Positions 24,739 through 33,490 of a DNA stretch of 64,000 nucleotides are shown here, piece after piece. Below the pieces are notes generated by a model. It saw nothing but the letters and a program-made list of their open reading frames with translations. It was not told where the DNA came from and made no database searches. Within the stretch, counting starts at the first letter, position 1. Every line of letters begins with the position of its first letter. The DNA is taken from assembly GCA_032717465.1 (NCBI GenBank), contig CM064655.1:22910603-22974602 (forward strand), read 5' to 3'. The position numbers were made by a program, and so were the translations under genes. This stretch comes from Coenobita brevimanus. Lineage: Eukaryota; Arthropoda; Malacostraca; Decapoda; Coenobitidae.

Positions 24739-26196
24739 TCAATTTCTCCCAGCCATTCCCCAACCACTTATACTCACACTGCTCTCACTCTCTACATTCA
24801 ACAAATCCTCAAAGTGCTCCTTCCATCTCCTCAATTTCTCTCTCTTCTCCACCAACAATCTGTTATTCCTATCTTTCACTCCCCTACTATTTCCCCTTTC
24901 ACACTGCCTTACTTTCTTTACCTCCTTCCAAAACAATTTCTTACTCTCCCTCCATTTCACACTCAGATTCCTCCCAAACTCTTCATCCACTTTCTTCTTA
25001 CTCTCCTTCACCAGTCTCTTAACGTCCCTTCTCCTGCTCACATATACCTCTCTCTTCTCTCTCTCATCTTCTCCCCTACCTCTACTCGCCAACCATTCAC
25101 CATATGCCTTCTTCTTTTGTTCCACAGCTCGTTTCACCTCATCATTCCACCATGCTGTCCCTTGCACACCCTTGCATCTCCTCCTCACTCCACAAACCGC
25201 CTCACACGCTGCGCTTATCTCTTCCGTGAATATCTTACATACGTCTTCCACCCCTTCCATCTGCTCTAGCTCATACCTTCCCAATCTTTCTTCCACTATG
25301 CTCTTATACTCTGTCCTCTTCTCACTATCTTGCAATTTCTCCACTCTTCTCACAGGAGCTGCTTCCTCCTGTCTTCCCCTTCGCCTCCTCAACCACTTTC
25401 TTTGCAGCTCTACCTTGGCCATCACTAAGTGATGGTCCGAGACTCCATTCCCCCACCCTCTCCACACCCTTGCATCCAACACTTGTCTTCTCATTCGCTC
25501 ATCCACACACACGTAGTCTATCATTGCCTTTCGTTCAACAAGTTCACCATCCATCCTCCTCATTACTCTCCATGTATACTGGTGGATCATCTTATGACGA
25601 AAGTAGGTGTTGGCTATTGCCAACCCCTTACCAGCACAGATGTCCACCAAAGCACTACCATTCCCATCTACTTCCGCTGGCACACCCCACTGACCAACCA
25701 CTCCATCCACTCGTACATTCCCGACTTTGCCATTCATGTCTCCAATCAACAGCACTCTCTCGCTCCTCTCAAACTTGTCCATACATGCTTCTACTCTCGC
25801 CCAAAACTCATCTTTCACTCTTGCCACTCGATCCTCTGTTGGAGCATACACACATACAATCGCCCATGCTTGTATACCTACTTTCATCCTCACCCATACA
25901 ATCCTTGCACCCACTGTTCCATACTCTCTTATATTCTCCTTCCACTTCTTGCTTATCATCAGACATACTCCCTCTCTTGCCCTCTCATTCTCACTGACTC
26001 CCGCACATATACCTACACCGTATTCCCATTCTCTCATCCTTTCACCTTTCCATTTAGTTTCAGTCAATCCACATATATCCACTTTTGCATCCTCAAGCAC
26101 CTGGACAATCTCTCTCTCTTTCACTTCATCATTCACTCCTCTCACATTCCACGTTCCTACTCTCAGAATGTCCTTTGTCCGTTCCTTAGTCGTCAA
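24739..26196 (-). pseudogene. RTE-like LINE AP endonuclease and linker
   Basis: About 485 codons, no ATG at its upstream limit. APE-type endonuclease motifs appear in order: GTWNVRG, the metal-binding TETKW, VYAPTED, GDMNGKVG and the C-terminal VSDHHLV. This enzyme nicks target DNA to prime reverse transcription. A Lys/Arg/Glu-rich linker with KRAVEQKKKAYGEW follows. The frame ends at TGA (24741-24739) but the RT continues in the same frame, so this stop is a nonsense mutation inside one original ORF. The Pro/Ser-rich open frames on the opposite strand are shadows. Confidence 0.9.
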
Positions 26197-26340
26197 CGTA
26201 TGGTCCGTCCGGGTCTGAGGCGCTTTATTTGCTTTTTTAGTTAGTTCTTTTTATGGGGTGGGGCACTAACCCACCACCAACCCTTTTAGTCGCCTCGTAC
26301 GACAAGCAGGGATACTGGGGGAGTATTCTTGAAACCCCCC

Positions 26341-26486
26341 TACCCCCACTGAAATTCCTTAGTAAGTTTAAAGATAAAAATCAGAGATTGACAAGGTGGA
26401 GTCTACTTCTTCAGGAGTATTCATTAGACATACAACATGTCAAGGGAAAAGAAAATGTTATTGCAGATTGCTTATCTAGACTTTAG
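26341..26486 (+). pseudogene. 3' part of RNase H of the LTR element
   Basis: Resumes the host element after the LINE: KFLSKFKDKNQRLTRW, EYSLDIQHVKGKENVIADCLSRL, then a TAG stop. HVKGKENVIAD is the standard distal RNase H motif of Ty3/gypsy Pol. Only 61 bp separate this stop from the 3' LTR, so no integrase can lie downstream. This fixes the unusual domain order. Confidence 0.92.
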
Positions 26487-26534
26487 ACAGATTGTTTTAG
26501 AGTAATAAGAAATTTCCTTTGTAAATTTCTTTTT

Positions 26535-26547
26535 CTTTGTGGGGAGG
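26535..26547 (+). other. polypurine tract
   Basis: TTTGTGGGGAGG directly abuts the TGTTACA of the 3' LTR, the normal position of the plus-strand primer. Confidence 0.75.
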
Positions 26548-27364
26548 TGTTACATAGCCTATGATTTCATCATCCTTTGTATAATTCTAATGTACATTAT
26601 GCTGCCTGTTTGATCACGATTCGTCACGTGGCTTCCATAGTGACCAGGCTTGCGTGTTCTACCTCACTCCCCCTTATAGTAGAGTAAGTCGTTCTTTCTG
26701 TTGTACAGAGCAGGACTGTCAACTCTTCCTCCCCTGTGCCTTCATTTCCGCGTCCTTCTTGCAAGTTGAATCAAGCTCTGCCGGCCCCCTATATAATGAG
26801 CTCAGTCTCGGCATTAGTTGCCACTTAGATCTACTCCTCATTTTGTTCACATCTCTGTCCTCCCCTGTATAGTGTATTATTATTTTTGTGAGTGCTCAGG
26901 AAGTCTCCAGCCATCTAGCTGCTGTATAATTTGAGTATAAGTGTTGTTACCATTTTTCTTGTACTGTGTGGCCTAGGGCGTTGGTTCGTGGTCCTGGTAA
27001 GGTTTTTGTGATTCATGTGGAGTTTTTGATGTCAGCCAATATTAATAATAGTTTGTATCTGTAATAATATATCTTGCTTTAACTGAGCATTATCCGGTTT
27101 TCTCATTTATCAGGGCTGACTTAGATAAATTTGCTCTTGCTAAATTCATGTTAATAGAGGCTATTGCAGTTAACCATATATGTAACCTGTTTTGCCATTA
27201 CATTATCCTTATGAGTCCTGAATGTTTAGTTGTTAGTTTGAGCATTAAACTTTAACTTGTAATTTTACGTAACTCTTTTTGTTTTGAACCTGGAACTTTG
27301 CGGGACAGTAGTGATTTTAGTATTCTTACTTGAAGTGTTCATTATCCCTCTCTGTTCCGTAACA
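26548..27364 (+). repeat. 3' LTR
   Basis: 817 bp, starts TGTTACA and ends CGTAACA. About 19 substitutions against the 5' LTR counted by eye, plus an extra 27 bp (near 27184-27210) and one T. CAAT follows at 27365-27368. Confidence 0.95.
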
Positions 27365-28790
27365 CAATGAACTGGGTTTAGAGAAAGCCGACGAAAGACT
27401 ACTTGTAGAACAAGTGGTGCCAGGCACAATATACTTGGAAAAAAGTAGTAATTATCTTTATCTTCAACCAGTTTCGAGTTATAGCCCACTGAATATCCAC
27501 GACCTTGAGTCTGACCTTTCCAGGTCACTCAAGGCCAAAGGTTTTGGTGCGAAATTAAAGCCTATATGGGAGTTTCTGTATGATGAAAATAGTAAATATC
27601 TTTATTTTCAACCGGTCTCAAGTTTTAGCCTTTTGAAAAACCTTGACCTTGATTCTGATCTTTCAAGGTAACTCAATTACCTCCAAAATTTAATCACTTC
27701 CTTTTGGGACCAATGCCCACATATACTGAAAGTTTCATATAATCTCATTCAGGCGTTTTTCCGTAAAGTTGCTAACAAACAAAGAAAGAAACAAGTAAAC
27801 AAAGAAACTCGACCAAAACCAATACCTCGCTGGACTCCGTCCCGAGAGAGGTAAAACTGGATATTTAACAGCAGCAAGAAAGCTAGGTCAGTATCTCCTG
27901 GATCCCGATAATAGATGTGGGTTGACTAGTACATGTGTAGGACAAGTAACACGAGAAATAAGAAGAGGCAGATAAAAAAAGAAAAAGAAAAAAAAAAGGA
28001 ACATTCAGGTATACTCAATGAAAGGATTGGCTAAGGGACAAAGAATACTGATGTCAGGATCAATATAGTTAGGTTATTATCGTTCTAACCCTGCTAAAAG
28101 AGGTGGGTTGGCTAGTACACGCTTAGGTCATTAGAAAAAAATGACTGATAAGAGATAAAGATAGATAGTATCTACATATATCAGCGAGAAAGAGGGAAAG
28201 AGATAGAGAAAACTAACAGGTTGATGAATATATCCCGAAAGCTGATAAAGAGTTGGGTTGGTGAGCACACATGTAAGCAAAAAAGAAGACGACTGTTAGG
28301 AAGCAGATACAGGGATACTGAGTCAGGATAAGCCGGTGAGAAAGTGGGCTAAGGATGAGGTAAAATGATATCTAGGACAAGACTGGTGGGCCATTATCTC
28401 CCTAAGCCTGATTAATGAGTGCACTGTCTGGTACAGGTATTGACCATTAGGATAGTAACTAATAAAAGGAAAGAAACTTAGGATGTGTCAAGATAAGCCA
28501 ACGAAAGAAAGCATAGAGGAAAAATTATATCAGGAGCAAGATAGGTGGGTCAATATAAGAGGTGGATTGGTTGGAACAAATGGAGATGATTAGCCAGATA
28601 AAGAACAGATAAGAATATCATGGAGAAGCATAAACTCTCAGAAAAAAAAAAAAATGAATCTGATGTCAAGAGTTCGACAGCTGGGTAAAAATCTCCCTAA
28701 CCCTGATATAAGAGGTGGGTTTGGTGGCACACGTGTAGATTATCAGCAAGACGACTGATAAGGTGCTGCAGATAAGCGAGATAAGCGGGG
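27365..28790. repeat. diverged tandem repeat, right part of split array
   Basis: Same family as 16985-17883: cores near 27865, 28050, 28210, 28370, 28530 and 28660, with GGTGGGTTGGCTAGTACACG, CATTAG...GACTGATAAGA and AGATAAGC(C)AACGAAAG. Spacing is about 130-185 bp. The first 30 bases (27365-27395) fit the array; 27398-27854 is foreign. Confidence 0.8.
27398..27854. mobile_element. retroposon-like insert with 145-bp internal duplication
   Basis: Two direct, diverged copies with period about 145 bp share GTA(A)ATTATCTTTAT.TTCAACC and ACCTTGA.TCTGA(C/T)CTTTC (from about 27445 and 27590). Then comes GTTTCATATAATCTCATTCAGG, a TTGCTAACAAACAAAGAAAG A-rich stretch, and an end resembling TACCTCGCTGG...GAGAGGTAA. 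Similar CAAACAAA-bearing repeats are common in marine invertebrates; class is uncertain. Confidence 0.55.
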
Positions 28791-28881
28791 ATATCATCGT
28801 GCCTCTAAAGTACCTATATTAACACGCAAACATATGGACAGTGGTCAATGGCAGACACACATATATATTAAAGGGGGTTGG

Positions 28882-28882
<1 letters not shown>

Positions 28883-28925
<43 letters not shown>
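28883..28925. repeat. (GT)n microsatellite
   Basis: About 21 GT units. Confidence 0.95.
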
Positions 28926-28928
<3 letters not shown>

Positions 28929-29477
28929 GATGGAGGGCTGAATTCTTGTTGCGTCTATAATGCACTGTAATTGCTTTTTTGATCATTCTGTTTAGGTGTG
29001 GCTGAATACGGAATGGAGTACTTAAATTTCTCCTCTTCCTCCCTCTATCTGGACGCAGGAACAGCAAATTAGGGTGGGGTAAGAATGGGTGGGTGAATGG
29101 GTTTTTGTATGTATTCCATTATTCTTATCTAATTGTTTTCCTCACTATCTTCCACTTTCACTCTATCCTCTTTCTCCCTCTATTTGGGTGTGGTGAGACA
29201 ATATGTGGGCGGCGGTGGTAATGTGAAGAGGGGGGAGTGAGGGGGGACGGGTGAGGAAGTAAGAGTTCGAAATAGGCCAGTGTATTTGGGGAGGTCAGCA
29301 CCATCGACAGTAGTGGCTCTCTAAGCGGGTGCGGGTGAGAGAAGTGAGCGACGATGGGTGCTGTAAGCCCCTCCAGTAAATATGTTTTTTCAAATCAAGC
29401 TAATATGTGGCTAAATACAGAGGGCAGTATATACCACAGCTCTGCTCAGTGATTTAGAATGCAGTATTCCTAATACA
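28926..29477. other. intergenic, nothing recognised
   Basis: Mixed sequence with a short G-rich run at 29228-29250; no gene support. Confidence 0.45.
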
Positions 29478-29631
<154 letters not shown>

Positions 29632-29739
29632 TTGGGTGGGTCTGAGTCCTGGTTATCACTGCTTCCCGACATGTTATTACACTGTGCCACTGAACACCTC
29701 CAGCCACTGACCTTATCTCCTCGTTGCACTGGCCTCTCA

Positions 29740-30125
29740 CGTTTTTCCCCCCTCTCTTGCGGTCTCTTTTCTATTGCACTTCTCTCTCGCTCTCTTCCCT
29801 TCTTCTCCTGTCTCATCGTTTCTGTCTTCGACACTTCTACTCTCTGGCACTCCTTTCCTTTCCTTGCCTTTCCATTCTTTTCCTTCTCTTTTCTCTTCTA
29901 TTCTCTTCATTTCTTCTTGTCTTGCCCTTTCCTTTCTTTCTCTACCTTCTTTTCATTTCTTTTCTCTCCCCTTTTCTTCTCGTCTCTTCTTTTCCCCCCC
30001 CCCTCTCTCTTTCTCTCTCTCTCTTCAGGTTTCTTCTTTTCCCTCATTTATCCTTCCCATCTCAACTACTTCGGCTATTTTTTCTCCCTCTCTTTAAAGT
30101 TAAGAGTTTTTCCCCTTTTGGAGCA

Positions 30126-30163
<38 letters not shown>

Positions 30164-30165
30164 TT
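29740..30165. repeat. C/T-rich tract with (CT)n
   Basis: Polypyrimidine plus strand of TTTCCTTCTC motifs ending in (CT)15 near 30130-30160. Three overlapping Ser/Leu/Phe-rich frames are composition artefacts. Confidence 0.8.
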
Positions 30166-30371
30166 TCGTACCAGTCAGGGTGCTATATACGGTAAAGCAG
30201 TATTTAGCCCTTCGTGTGGTGGCACTGATTTAAACAGTGTAGCTCAATTGCCTGATTATTAAAATGTTCCTCAGTTGCATCCTTATCCCTACTACAGAAG
30301 GGAAACTGTTCAGATAAGCGAGGGATTGCAACGATTACCAGTGGCTCTTTAAGGCAGACAGCCATCCTCCC

Positions 30372-30407
<36 letters not shown>

Positions 30408-30549
30408 ATAAGAAAAGAGAAATGGAGGGTTTTGGGCTGGGGAATATACCTAGAACTCTGATGTACCGATCGGGGTAATGTCTATGATGACCTTTTAAAT
30501 TATTGCTACGTTTAGACCATTTCCTTTAGCCCTGTCTGATTGAAAGGGT

Positions 30550-30582
<33 letters not shown>

Positions 30583-31140
30583 CAGTAGCCCCAGGTTCCT
30601 CTGAAATGTGAACCCAGTGTGCAGCAGGCTTACCGTAAGTTCGCCTTCCCCTGTGGTCCACCATCCTAATTTTGAAAAGATAGCATAGTAGCTGAAGGGT
30701 GTATGTATAACCAGGCAGTTGAGCCGCATATTACATCAGTCCCACCACATGAAGGTATCCCTCTATAGCACCCAGAAGGGATTAATAAAGACAATACGTA
30801 ACGACCGAATTATGAAAACGGAGTGAGCGAAACTTGAAGTCAAGCCCAAATTTTGCGCGGTCATCTATGGAACACCTGTAATTGTTAGGTGTGTTCAGCC
30901 TGCATCCCACATTTCAAAGTGCAGTCAAAACGATACAAAGTTCAGAAATAAGTTACAGTATCATCACGTGTTTCAAAACTTATCGTAAAATTCTGGGAGG
31001 CTTGTCTATATTTTTGTGCTCCCATTATTTTTAAACACGATCCCGATCCAACCTTCCCATTTCGAAAAGTCAGCGTTACAGAGAAGAAATATACTGTAGT
31101 TAAGCTGCAGCGGGAAATAAATAAATAAAAATAAATAAAT
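30166..31140. other. intergenic with (A)n and (AGT)n
   Basis: Poly-A at 30374-30405 and (AGT)12 at 30550-30588. No gene recognised. AATA/TAAA repeats at 31118-31142. Confidence 0.6.
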
Positions 31141-31279
31141 AAACTCTACTGAAGAGGTTTAAAGAATTCTCGGTACGGTCTGGGAGTGTGGCAAGTAGAG
31201 GTGTGAGGTAATGGCGCCCTCACGAAGAAGCAGATAAAAACTCTGAGAGTGGAGATCGCAGGAGGGTAGGGTGCGGTAG

Positions 31280-31385
31280 CCAACCTGCTGAAAAAAAAAA
31301 AAAAATCCCCTAACCTGCTGAAAGAGCCCCCTCTCCCCCGACCTGCTGAAAGAAAGCCCCCATCTGCTGTAGGCCCCCTGCCCCT
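31280..31385. repeat. short minisatellite, ACCTGCTGAAA unit
   Basis: ACCTGCTGAAA recurs about three times with A- or C-rich spacers, followed by a decayed copy (ATCTGCTGTAGG). Period about 26-30 bp. Confidence 0.6.
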
Positions 31386-31960
31386 GCTACCTCCCCAGCA
31401 CACGGCATAAATATCGTAAATGAACACTTTAACAAATAAATAAGAATGCATAGACTTAAACTGTTAAGAAAGAGGTGTCTGACAGCCTTCATTTCTATAG
31501 CGTGTTTACTATAATCTGACAAAGAACCGTAACGCCTTTCAGCTCAGTTGATGGCTAAGTGTGGTCAGAATGGAGGGTTGATTTGACTGATAACCAAGGA
31601 GACTCATTTCCACCTTACTGCTATGACTCAACCACCTACAATATGAATGCGGCATTGACCTAGGAGGCTGTTTAGTGCCAAATCCTGGTCATTTAGTTTT
31701 CTGTATATAGGCTATAGTACATTCAGAATTTATTTTTTATGACTTTTTAGCTCACTATGTCCATATCAAAATACATAGTAAGGTATACGTGCAATGGAAA
31801 TATATGGTGCAATATTTATCATGAGAAAAACAAGAGAAAAAGTGAATTAGAGAGCACTAAGAAAGGTGCAGATTGATGTAGGGCTGCTTTCGTTAATGGA
31901 GGGGGGCTGCTCGCTCCCTGCTCCAAGGAAGATGTGTGTGCGGGAGGCGGATGGCACTAC
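31386..31960. other. AT-rich intergenic
   Basis: No gene, RNA or repeat recognised. Confidence 0.45.
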
Positions 31961-31964
31961 TATT

Positions 31965-32139
31965 CCTTTACTTACGCGTGAGGGAGACCATTCCTTTATT
32001 TACGGGTGGGGGAGACCATTCCTTTATTTCCGGGAGGAGAGACCATTCCTTTATTTACCGGGGTGGGAGACCATTCTTTTATTTCTGGGGGGAGGGAGAC
32101 CATTCTTTTATTTATGGGTAGAGGAAGACCATTCCTTAA
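31965..32139. repeat. minisatellite GAGACCATTCCTTTATTTACGGG, left part
   Basis: About five to six units of 26-33 bp: GGGAGACCATTC(C/T)TTTATTT followed by a variable G-rich linker. The array is open in several frames, so its ORFs are artefacts. It ends at the TTAA of an inserted element and resumes at 32898. Confidence 0.9.
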
Positions 32140-32901
32140 CCCGCCCCATCCCGTCGACGTATGGGTACGTTGCAACGATTTGCATTTGCCAGTCCCGGCG
32201 ACGTACCGGTACGTCGTGCAATTGCAAGGTCCCTAATTTGCACAATTTTCAATTTTCGCATGTGATTTTTCGTATGTATACACGGGACACCTTCCTCTAT
32301 TCCTCTACAAGCTGCCAAGCAGGGACAATGCCTTACACCACATAACCTCCCCCCTCCCCCCCTCATGCCATTGTCTCGGCAATTCACCTGTCACCAGTGA
32401 CCTGGCCAGTAAAGATATTCAGGGCCAGAGTGATTCCCCAATCGATGACAATGTGGAGGACAATGTTTACATAGCATTAGAAGAAGAAATAGTCAGAAAT
32501 AATGATCAGGTAATGTGGCAAAAAAATGTCAGGTATGGTGATTAGTTAGTGAGTGAAACAATGCTTATAATGCCTTTATTACTGCTTGAAAACCAATATA
32601 CTCTCATACTACTTATAAATTCGTACCAAGTAAATAAATAAATACCGTTTATGAGTGGCTAAAATAGTTACCCTCCCATAGAACTCGTTTTCTTTGGTGC
32701 CAGCATGTTAGAAAACCCAGTCAGGTAAGGAGGAACTCCTACCTGGAATGAGTATTTTAAACCTCAGGTGAGCGATTTCTCTATGAATTTTCGATGTTTC
32801 TCACCAAAAGCGAAGGTTTTAGCCAAAAAAAAATTTTTCGAAAATACCTCGGGATTGGGGGATGTTGGAGGTGCGGAAAACCTCGGGAAGTGACGGGTTA
32901 A
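32136..32901. mobile_element. TTAA-flanked piggyBac-like non-autonomous element
   Basis: TTAA at 32136-32139 is followed by CCCGCCCCATCCCGTCGACG. The right end reads AAGTGACGGG followed by TTAA at 32898-32901. TTAA duplications and CCC...GGG termini are the piggyBac signature. A subterminal CGACGTATGGGTACGTTG / CGACGTACCGGTACGTCG pair lies at 32154 and 32205. At 758 bp it is too short for a transposase; an acidic stretch near 32425-32505 could be a transposase remnant, but I cannot confirm it. Joining the flanks restores an ordinary unit of the host minisatellite. Confidence 0.85.
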
Positions 32902-33350
32902 CCAACGGGGGTGGGGACACCATTCCTTTATTTACGTGTGGGGGAGACCATTCCTTAACTAACAGAGGGGAGACCATTCCTTTATTTCCGGGGGGAGGGA
33001 GACCATTCCTTTACTTACAGGGAGAGAGACCATTCCTTTATTTACGGGATGGGGAGACAAACCGTTCGCTTCCATTCCTTTACTTATGAGGTGGGGGGCA
33101 AACCGTTCGCTTCCATTCCTTTACTTATGAGGTGGGGGACAAACCGTTTGCCTCTACTCCTGTACTTACGGAGTGGGGAGACAGTCTGTTCTCCTCAACT
33201 CGTTATTTAAGGGATGGACAAACAGTCCGTTCACCTCAACTCCTTATTTAAGGAGTGGACAAACAGTCTGTTCGCCTGAACTCCTTACTTAAGGGCTGGA
33301 CAAACAGTCCTTTCACCTCAACTCCTTCATTACAGAGGTGAAGGAGACGG
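32898..33350. repeat. minisatellite, right part, evolving into variant units
   Basis: Continues GGGAGACCATTCCTTTATTT units to about 33060, then about three CAAACCGTT(C/T)G(C)..TTCC(A)TT(C)CTTTACTTA units, then about four GGACAAACAGTC(C/T)(G/T)TTC.CCT(C/G)AACTCCTTATTTAAGG units to about 33330. The gradient of unit types is directional from left to right. Confidence 0.88.
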
Positions 33351-33490
33351 ACTACTCACCCCCTATTAAAGAGGTACTGTGCAACGGGGTGCAGGTGGTA
33401 ATAGGGATGTGGTGTGGGATGGGAGCCGTGGTGTGGTGAGGGATGGGAGCCGGTGTGTGGTGTGGGAGAGGTGTTCGTGTGGTAGTCACT

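Larger units (their letters stand above)
23153..26340 (-). mobile_element. RTE-like LINE, nearly full length, antisense
   Basis: About 3.2 kb, reading right to left. A short 5' leader (26340-26197) precedes an endonuclease-RT frame. The stop near 23184 is followed within about 20 bp by a tail of ATAG/GATA units (23150-23172), and a very short 3' UTR with a microsatellite-like tail is typical of the RTE clade. No RNase H domain and no separate ORF1 are seen. It interrupts the host element's RNase H; a few codons of host sequence seem to be missing at the junction and no clear target duplication is visible. Confidence 0.9.
17884..27364 (+). mobile_element. Ty3/gypsy-like LTR retrotransposon, Gmr1-like domain order
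   Basis: Two direct LTRs (789 and 817 bp) begin TGTTACA and end GTAACA, with CAAT immediately outside both ends as a 4-bp target duplication. A primer-binding site, a Gag-Pol frame and a polypurine tract lie between them in the right order. Without the LINE insert the element is about 6.3 kb. Domain order is Gag, aspartic protease, integrase, reverse transcriptase, RNase H, so integrase precedes RT. The RT and GPY-bearing integrase are Ty3/gypsy type. Four in-frame stops and the LINE insertion make this copy non-functional. About 19 substitutions plus a 27-bp indel between LTRs (near 2.4%) indicate a moderately recent insertion. Confidence 0.95.

Noticed and set aside
23199..26244. Long Ser/Pro/Leu-rich plus-strand open frames
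   Set aside because: They lie antisense to the RTE LINE endonuclease and RT, whose catalytic motifs are on the minus strand.
17884..27364. Endogenous retrovirus with envelope gene
   Set aside because: There is no open frame or room for an envelope between RNase H and the 3' LTR (61 bp), so it is a plain LTR retrotransposon.
31965..33350. Repeat-protein gene with periodic Phe/Pro-rich motif
   Set aside because: Unit length varies and is not kept to multiples of three, and the frames break between units.
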